Assembly: GCA_023431725.1 (NCBI GenBank)
Contig: JAEYVN010000416.1
Span: 1-10,898, forward strand
DNA length: 10,898 bases
From: Pseudomonadota bacterium
GTDB lineage: Bacteria > Pseudomonadota > Alphaproteobacteria > Rhizobiales > Xanthobacteraceae
Direction of reading: 5' to 3'
Shown: one piece after another, positions 6,528 to 10,898 of the stretch
Layout of the letters: every line of letters starts with the position of its first letter
How positions within the stretch are numbered: position 1 is the first letter of the stretch
Translations under genes and position numbers: made by a program
The notes under the pieces: model-generated
The model's input: only the letters and a program-made list of their open reading frames with translations
Database searches by the model: none
Told to the model about the DNA's origin: nothing

Positions 6528-9500
6528 GTCGTTACCGGCACCGCCGTTCATAACGTTGACCGCATTGCTGGCGGTGATCGTGTCATTGCCGGCACCGGTA
6601 TTGACGTTCTCGATACCCCACAGGGTGTCGTGCCCCATCTCGGCGCTGCTGGCATAGCCGACCATCAACGAGCCATTGCCAAGGTGCACCTGCACGCTGC
6701 CCATGGCGGCCGACATGTCGAGCGTATCGATGCCCACGCCACCGTTACCCTCGTCACCGAAATAGACGTCGTTGCCGTCACCAGCTTCGGCAATGAACAT
6801 GTCGTTGCCCGCACCGCCGAAGACCGTATCGGCGCCCGCACCGGCATTGATCATGTCGTCACCGCCATCGCCGAAGATACGGTCGGCTCCGGCATCGCCA
6901 TAGATCATGTCGGCATCAGCCCCGCCGAACACCTGGTCGTCTCCGGCGCCGGCAAACACGATGTCGCGACCCCCGCCGGCATTGATTAGGTCCGCGCCTT
7001 CGCCGGCTGTGACCGTGTCATCTCCGGCCTCAGCGAGGACCACGTCGTCACCCGCGAAGGCAACGATGTTATTGGCCTCGGCCGTGCCGATCAGGACGTC
7101 GGATTGCGGCGTTCCGGTCCGATGCGGCGTCGTCGGAGTCGGCGCCTCATCATCGTCGTCATCGGTATCATCGTCATCATCATCGTCGTCGTCCGCATCA
7201 TCATCGCCGTCGTCGGTGTCGTCGTCATCGTCGTCATCACCATCCGAGTCATCGTCTGGATTCGACGGGGGATGATGCGGCGTCTGGTCATCATCATCCT
7301 CATCCTCGTCGTCCCCGTCGCCGAATTGTGGCAGGCCTCCAGTACTGAAGAATTTTATCGATCCATTACTTCCTTGGAGCGTGGTGCTGCCATCACTGTT
7401 GTTGACGACCTCATAGTCGGCGATCGTTGTTCCATCCGGCAGCTGGATCACGTCTTGCGGACGCAGCACTCCGATGATGACGTCGTTGCCGCCACCGGTC
7501 TTGAAAACGATGCGGTGCGCCGACAGGAGCGAGGTGATATCCACCGTGTCGTTGCCGGAAGCTCCGATCACTGTGATCGTATTGGGCCGCAGGCTCGTCA
7601 GGCTGAAGTCACCAAACATCTGAACGCTGTTGGTGCCGCCGCCGGCGTTTATGATGATCTCCTCGATGTCGGTCATGGCCGAGATGACAATCTCATCGCC
7701 ACCAGCAACCTGGCGGGTGATGACGATCTCGGCCTCGAAATCACCGCCGACATCGCCGTCTTCGAAAGCGATCCGGGCGATCGCCTCGTCGATGGTGTAG
7801 ATGCGATAGATCTCGTTCTCGCCGTTGCCGTTGACCACGAGCGTGTCGCCACCAGCACCTTCGAAGCCGCCGTTGATGACATCACTGCCGTCACCGACAT
7901 TCCAGATGAAGGTATCGTTGTCCGTGGCGCCCGTGGTGGCATTGTCGCCTTCGGGCAGGTCGCTGCCGAAAAGGGCATCGTCCCCCGCGCCGCCGATGAT
8001 GACATCATCGCCCTCGCTGCCCCGGATTTCATCGTTGCCGGCCAGACCGAAGATGATCTGCCCAGGCGCACCGGTTGGCGAGACGATTGTGTCGACGTCG
8101 GCTGACCCAATATTGACGACGTAGGTGCGATCGGCAAACTGAATGCGCTCGACATTGATGAGCGTATCGGTGCCGATGCCCGGGCCGGTGACGGTGATGT
8201 TGGACCCGGACATGCCGAAGACATAGTCTGAGGCCGGTCCAGCATAGATGGCCGTATCGGTGCCGAGCCCACCGTTGATGGTGTCGTTGCCCGAACCACC
8301 GGTGATCTCGTTGTTGCCGGCGTTGCCTGTCAGCGTGCGGCTGCCGCCGTTCTGAGCGATCAGCTTCTCGACATTTGCGGCAAGTGTATAGCTGCCGGCC
8401 GATCCCGTCAGGATGACCGTGTCGGTGCCGGAATTGGCCCCGCTGCCTTCCACCACCTGGTCGATATTGGTGCCGGAAGTGCCGTCCACGTAGTAGGTGT
8501 CGTCGCCGTCACCGCCCGACATCGTGTCGCCACCCGCGGTGGTGGCTGTGATCGACAGGTTCTCAATGCTTACCCAGTCATTGGGGTTGGGGGTGCCGCT
8601 GTTGGCGTTGGTGCCGCTGACGGTGAACCGGACCGCAGCACCGGCGCCGAACGGACCGGTCAACGGGAAGTTTTCGATCTCGTCGGTGCCTGAGGCGCCT
8701 GTAATCGTCTGGACGGTCTGCCAGGCGCCAGCAGCGGAAGGCCTGAACTCGACGAGAACCGTCTCGCCGGCGTCGAAGCTGTTCTCCTGATAGCTGTAGC
8801 TGATCGTGGCACTGGTCCGGCCCGTGAGATCGAGCGTGCGCATGATCGAGGCGGAGCCCGTGCCAGGGCCAGGGTCGGTATCGTCGTCGCGGAAGATCAT
8901 GCGGTTGGTCGGTATGCCGCCGCCGCCATTGTCGATACGTATCTGGCCCGCCGAGGCACTGTTCGTGCCGCCGTTGTCGCCGGTTTCGACCCAGTTCGAA
9001 CTCCACCCGCTGCCGCCGTTCAGCACCGAGTCGTTGAAGTTGTCCGAGGCCGTCGCCGAGGAGCCGCTGCTCGCACCGCCGTCCAGGATGTCGTTGCCGG
9101 CACCACCGTTCAGCGTGTCGTTGCCGGCTCCGCCTTTGAGGATGTCGTTGCCGTCACCGCCATTCAGCGTGTCGGTACCGTTGAATCCGAGCACCAGTTC
9201 ATTACCGCCGTTCGCGGCGCTGTTGAGACTACCGTCGTCGCCGTTCGTTCCGGCCACGATCCGGTAACTCGTGCCACCGATCTCGGCGAACTCGACGCTT
9301 TGCAGCGTGTCCGTCCCCGCGCCGCCAGCGGCGACCGTCACGTTCGCGCCAGAGAGGCCGAAGGTATAGGCCTCCTGCGTGCTGGCGAGGACAACGGTAT
9401 CATCGCCAGCGCCGCCGTTCAGGGTATTGCTGCCCGCGTTGCCCGTCAGCCGGTTGTTGAGCGCGTTACCCGTGGCCGACGTGTTGCCGCTGCCGGTCAG

Positions 9501-10898
9501 GACGATGTTCTCGAGCTCCTCGCCGGACAGTCCAGTGGCGGTGAGGTCGATCGACACCGCACCCTGGACCGTGTCGATGCCGCCGCCGACCTCCTCAATC
9601 ACACGATCACGATTGGCAAGCGTACCAGTCACGTCGTCGATGACATAGGTGTCGTTGCCGCCGCCGCCGATCAACTGGTCTGAGCCCGCGCCGCCATCGA
9701 GAATATTGTCGCCAGCGTTGCCGGTAAGGACGTCATTGAACGCGCTGCCGGTCAGGTTCTCGATGCTGACGAAGAGGTCCTCGGCGCCGGCCGCCATGGC
9801 AGCGGCGAGCGTCGTGGCTGTCGAGGCGAGGGTAACGTTCACGCCTGCCGTTGCAGAGGCGTAGGTCGCGGTGTCGTTGCCGTCGCCGCCGTCGATCCGG
9901 TCATTGCCGGCGCCACCGTCCAGCAAGTCATCGCCAGCCTCGCCATAGAGCAGGTCGTTACCGGCGCCACCTTCGAGGTCGTCGTTGCCGAAGCCGCCGC
10001 GGAGCGTATCATTTCCGCCATCGCCAAAGAGACGGTTGGCCTCGTTGTTGCCGATCAGGGTGTCGTCGAAATTGGCACCTTCGACATTCTCGATGTTGCG
10101 GATCCAGGAGAAGCCGCTGGCCTCGCCGGTTAGAAGGTTGACCTGGACACCGACAGTGGTCGTCGATTGGTAGTTCAGCGTATCGCCAAGTACTTCAGAC
10201 GTGTCATCGAGCATATCCGCATTGAAATGCTCCACGCTGGTGAGCGCGATCGAACCTTCGATTTGCGTGATCGTCGAACCATTGAAGGTGACGTCGAGGG
10301 TGTCGTCGTCGTTGTCACCGACAAAGCTCAGCGTGTCGTCGCCGGCGCCGCCATGGAAGGCCTCTGTGCCATCACCGTTGTGATAGATGAGCGTGTCATC
10401 ACCGGCGCCTCCGTTGTAGGTGTCGTTATCGGCACCGCCGTCGAGCACATCGTTGCCGTCACCGCCATTGAGGGTATCGGTGCCGGTGCCGCCGTTCAGC
10501 ACATCGTTGCCGGCAAGGCCGTTGAGGACGTCGTTGCCGCCGTTGCCGTTGATCTCGTCGCCGCCAGCGCTGCCGTTCAGCGGATTGTTGCTGCTATTGT
10601 TGCCATCGACGAGTTCGCCGACAACGTCCGTCACCGCTGAATAGACTGTGTGTTCGTTGCCCAGATCGTCGGTGTAGATCACCTGCGCGCGGATGTAGCG
10701 GCCGCCAAAATCGGAGCTACCGCTTCCGGTGGTCGGGATGGTCCAGCTCAGCCCGGTCGCGCCCGCGACATCGTTCCAGGACCCTGCCGGTGAATTGGCC
10801 CATTGCCACTGATAGGCAATCAGGCCTTCCTCGAAGGCGTCAGTGATGCCGTCGGCATCGTCGAACGCGACGGTCATGGTCAGCGTCTGGCCTTCAGT
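6228..10898 (-). CDS. Giant RTX calcium-binding protein, type I secretion substrate (5' end outside window)
   Basis: Probable extracellular or surface protein exported by the adjacent ABC/HlyD system; its activity is not visible here. 1556 residues are seen and the frame runs to the edge (TEGQTLT precedes the first Met at 10877), so the N-terminus is missing. Order, numbered from the edge: Ig-like beta domain (1 to about 95, GQTLTMTVAFDDADG...YQWQW); nonapeptide blocks from 109, 283 and 571; a non-RTX beta domain (about 619-787); further RTX-type modules; an Asp-rich linker (1194-1251); 12 nonapeptides (1262-1369); and a serralysin-type M10_C domain (about 1458-1556; GDTIVGFQPGDRLDLSGIDA, GDTEADFKIELDG) ending in SNFNL, typical of type I secretion signals. 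No cysteine was seen. The missing part could hold a catalytic domain such as an animal-type haem peroxidase, by resemblance only. Confidence 0.93.
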   Translation of the reverse strand, partial: TEGQTLTMTVAFDDADGITDAFEEGLIAYQWQWANSPAGSWNDVAGATGLSWTIPTTGSGSSDFGGRYIRAQVIYTDDLGNEHTVYSAVTDVVGELVDGNNSSNNPLNGSAGGDEINGNGGNDVLNGLAGNDVLNGGTGTDTLNGGDGNDVLDGGADNDTYNGGAGDDTLIYHNGDGTEAFHGGAGDDTLSFVGDNDDDTLDVTFNGSTITQIEGSIALTSVEHFNADMLDDTSEVLGDTLNYQSTTTVGVQVNLLTGEASGFSWIRNIENVEGANFDDTLIGNNEANRLFGDGGNDTLRGGFGNDDLEGGAGNDLLYGEAGDDLLDGGAGNDRIDGGDGNDTATYASATAGVNVTLASTATTLAAAMAAGAEDLFVSIENLTGSAFNDVLTGNAGDNILDGGAGSDQLIGGGGNDTYVIDDVTGTLANRDRVIEEVGGGIDTVQGAVSIDLTATGLSGEELENIVLTGSGNTSATGNALNNRLTGNAGSNTLNGGAGDDTVVLASTQEAYTFGLSGANVTVAAGGAGTDTLQSVEFAEIGGTSYRIVAGTNGDDGSLNSAANGGNELVLGFNGTDTLNGGDGNDILKGGAGNDTLNGGAGNDILDGGASSGSSATASDNFNDSVLNGGSGWSSNWVETGDNGGTNSASAGQIRIDNGGGGIPTNRMIFRDDDTDPGPGTGSASIMRTLDLTGRTSATISYSYQENSFDAGETVLVEFRPSAAGAWQTVQTITGASGTDEIENFPLTGPFGAGAAVRFTVSGTNANSGTPNPNDWVSIENLSITATTAGGDTMSGGDGDDTYYVDGTSGTNIDQVVEGSGANSGTDTVILTGSAGSYTLAANVEKLIAQNGGSRTLTGNAGNNEITGGSGNDTINGGLGTDTAIYAGPASDYVFGMSGSNITVTGPGIGTDTLINVERIQFADRTYVVNIGSADVDTIVSPTGAPGQIIFGLAGNDEIRGSEGDDVIIGGAGDDALFGSDLPEGDNATTGATDNDTFIWNVGDGSDVINGGFEGAGGDTLVVNGNGENEIYRIYTIDEAIARIAFEDGDVGGDFEAEIVITRQVAGGDEIVISAMTDIEEIIINAGGGTNSVQMFGDFSLTSLRPNTITVIGASGNDTVDITSLLSAHRIVFKTGGGNDVIIGVLRPQDVIQLPDGTTIADYEVVNNSDGSTTLQGSNGSIKFFSTGGLPQFGDGDDEDEDDDDQTPHHPPSNPDDDSDGDDDDDDDTDDGDDDADDDDDDDDDTDDDDDEAPTPTTPHRTGTPQSDVLIGTAEANNIVAFAGDDVVLAEAGDDTVTAGEGADLINAGGGRDIVFAGAGDDQVFGGADADMIYGDAGADRIFGDGGDDMINAGAGADTVFGGAGNDMFIAEAGDGNDVYFGDEGNGGVGIDTLDMSAAMGSVQVHLGNGSLMVGYASSAEMGHDTLWGIENVNTGAGNDTITASNAVNVMNGGAGNDTFVFETSAAADGDTIVGFQPGDRLDLSGIDANTTVAGDQAFTLINGNAFTAAGQIAVTFETREGIDYTIVSANVNGDTEADFKIELDGHRTLTNSNFNL
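6792..7115 (-). repeat. RTX array: 12 tandem nonapeptides (C-terminal block)
   Basis: Twelve in-phase nine-residue units of the giant RTX protein, from GTPQSDVLI to GGAGNDMFI, directly after the Asp-rich linker. Several units replace the consensus Asn/Asp by Ala (for example GDAGADRIF), so calcium binding may be weaker in places. Confidence 0.92.
7146..7319 (-). repeat. Asp-rich low-complexity linker (GAT/GAC trinucleotide tract)
   Basis: A 58-codon stretch of which 38 are Asp and 3 Glu, interrupted by QTPHHPPSNP and single Ser, Gly, Thr and Ala residues. The longest Asp run is nine. GAT and GAC codons are mixed, so the DNA is an imperfect trinucleotide repeat. It separates the central modules from the C-terminal RTX block. 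Confidence 0.95.
8540..9044 (-). other. Non-RTX beta-rich domain inserted between RTX blocks
   Basis: About 168 residues from DNFNDS to the SITATT segment, without nonapeptides. It contains aromatic and hydrophobic beta-type segments (GWSSNWVETGD, SATISYSYQENSFDAGE, VLVEFRPSAAGAWQTVQTI, AVRFTVSGTNANSG, DWVSIENLSI), suggesting a jelly-roll or sandwich fold as in ligand- or carbohydrate-binding modules. The family is not recognised. Confidence 0.6.
9081..9188 (-). repeat. RTX block: 4 nonapeptides
   Basis: GFNGTDTLN, GGDGNDILK, GGAGNDTLN and GGAGNDILD, in phase, just before the inserted beta domain of the giant RTX protein. The last three fit the calcium-binding consensus closely. Confidence 0.88.
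9864..10052 (-). repeat. RTX block: 7 nonapeptides
   Basis: Seven in-phase units of the giant RTX protein, from GNNEANRLF to GGDGNDTAT. They follow an IENVEGANFDDTLI lead-in that recurs, with changes, before other RTX blocks of this protein. Confidence 0.9.
10386..10574 (-). repeat. RTX block: 7 nonapeptides (first visible)
   Basis: Seven in-phase units of the giant RTX protein, from GSAGGDEIN to GGAGDDTLI. They directly follow the Ig-like domain at the window edge and a short Asn/Ser-rich linker (DGNNSSNN). Confidence 0.9.

Noticed and set aside
5841..6989. 382-codon open frame on the + strand spanning the ABC start, the spacer and the giant RTX 3' end
   Set aside because: It is antisense to two well-supported genes and its repetitive VxxIAGIDxV pattern is the reverse of RTX codons. 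There is no credible domain or start.
7104..8105. 333-codon open frame on the + strand over the Asp tract
   Set aside because: The Ile/Val-rich run is simply the reverse complement of GAT/GAC codons. It is not a membrane protein.

Overview
The window looks like a GC-rich alphaproteobacterial chromosome, most likely from the Hyphomicrobiales (Bradyrhizobium/Afipia-like). This rests on family resemblance: the AraC_binding_2-type regulator, the PrtD/HlyD-type transporter without an adjacent TolC, and very long RTX proteins with M10_C-type ends. No marker gene fixes the genus.

Layout. At the left edge (2-790, + strand) is the 3' part of an AraC-family regulator. It is convergent, across a 184-bp gap, with a minus-strand block that fills the rest of the window. 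In transcription order this block is: (1) a giant RTX calcium-binding protein (6228-10898, 5' end outside the window, 1556 residues visible); (2) a type I secretion ABC transporter/ATPase (4389-6152); (3) a second, smaller RTX protein with an N-terminal membrane segment and a cadherin-like domain (2326-4392); (4) an HlyD-family adaptor (975-2282). The outer-membrane TolC-like partner is not here.

How they work together. The giant protein has the features of a type I secretion substrate: nonapeptide RTX blocks, a serralysin-type C-terminal domain, an end in Asn-Phe-Asn-Leu, and no cysteine seen in the visible part. The ABC protein and the adaptor would form the inner-membrane part of its exporter. 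A 75-bp spacer between substrate and ABC gene carries a strong stem-loop and a second, overlapping and mutually exclusive hairpin, which fits uneven expression of substrate and exporter. The ABC and small RTX genes overlap by ATGA.

The most interesting element is the small RTX protein encoded between ABC and adaptor. Its C-terminal ~185 residues are paralogous to the end of the giant substrate, but it lacks the usual secretion-type terminus. It also carries a predicted inner-membrane anchor and has two cysteines exactly 18 residues (one beta-roll turn) apart within 20 uninterrupted nonapeptides. It looks like a membrane-tethered companion of the secretion system rather than an ordinary substrate.
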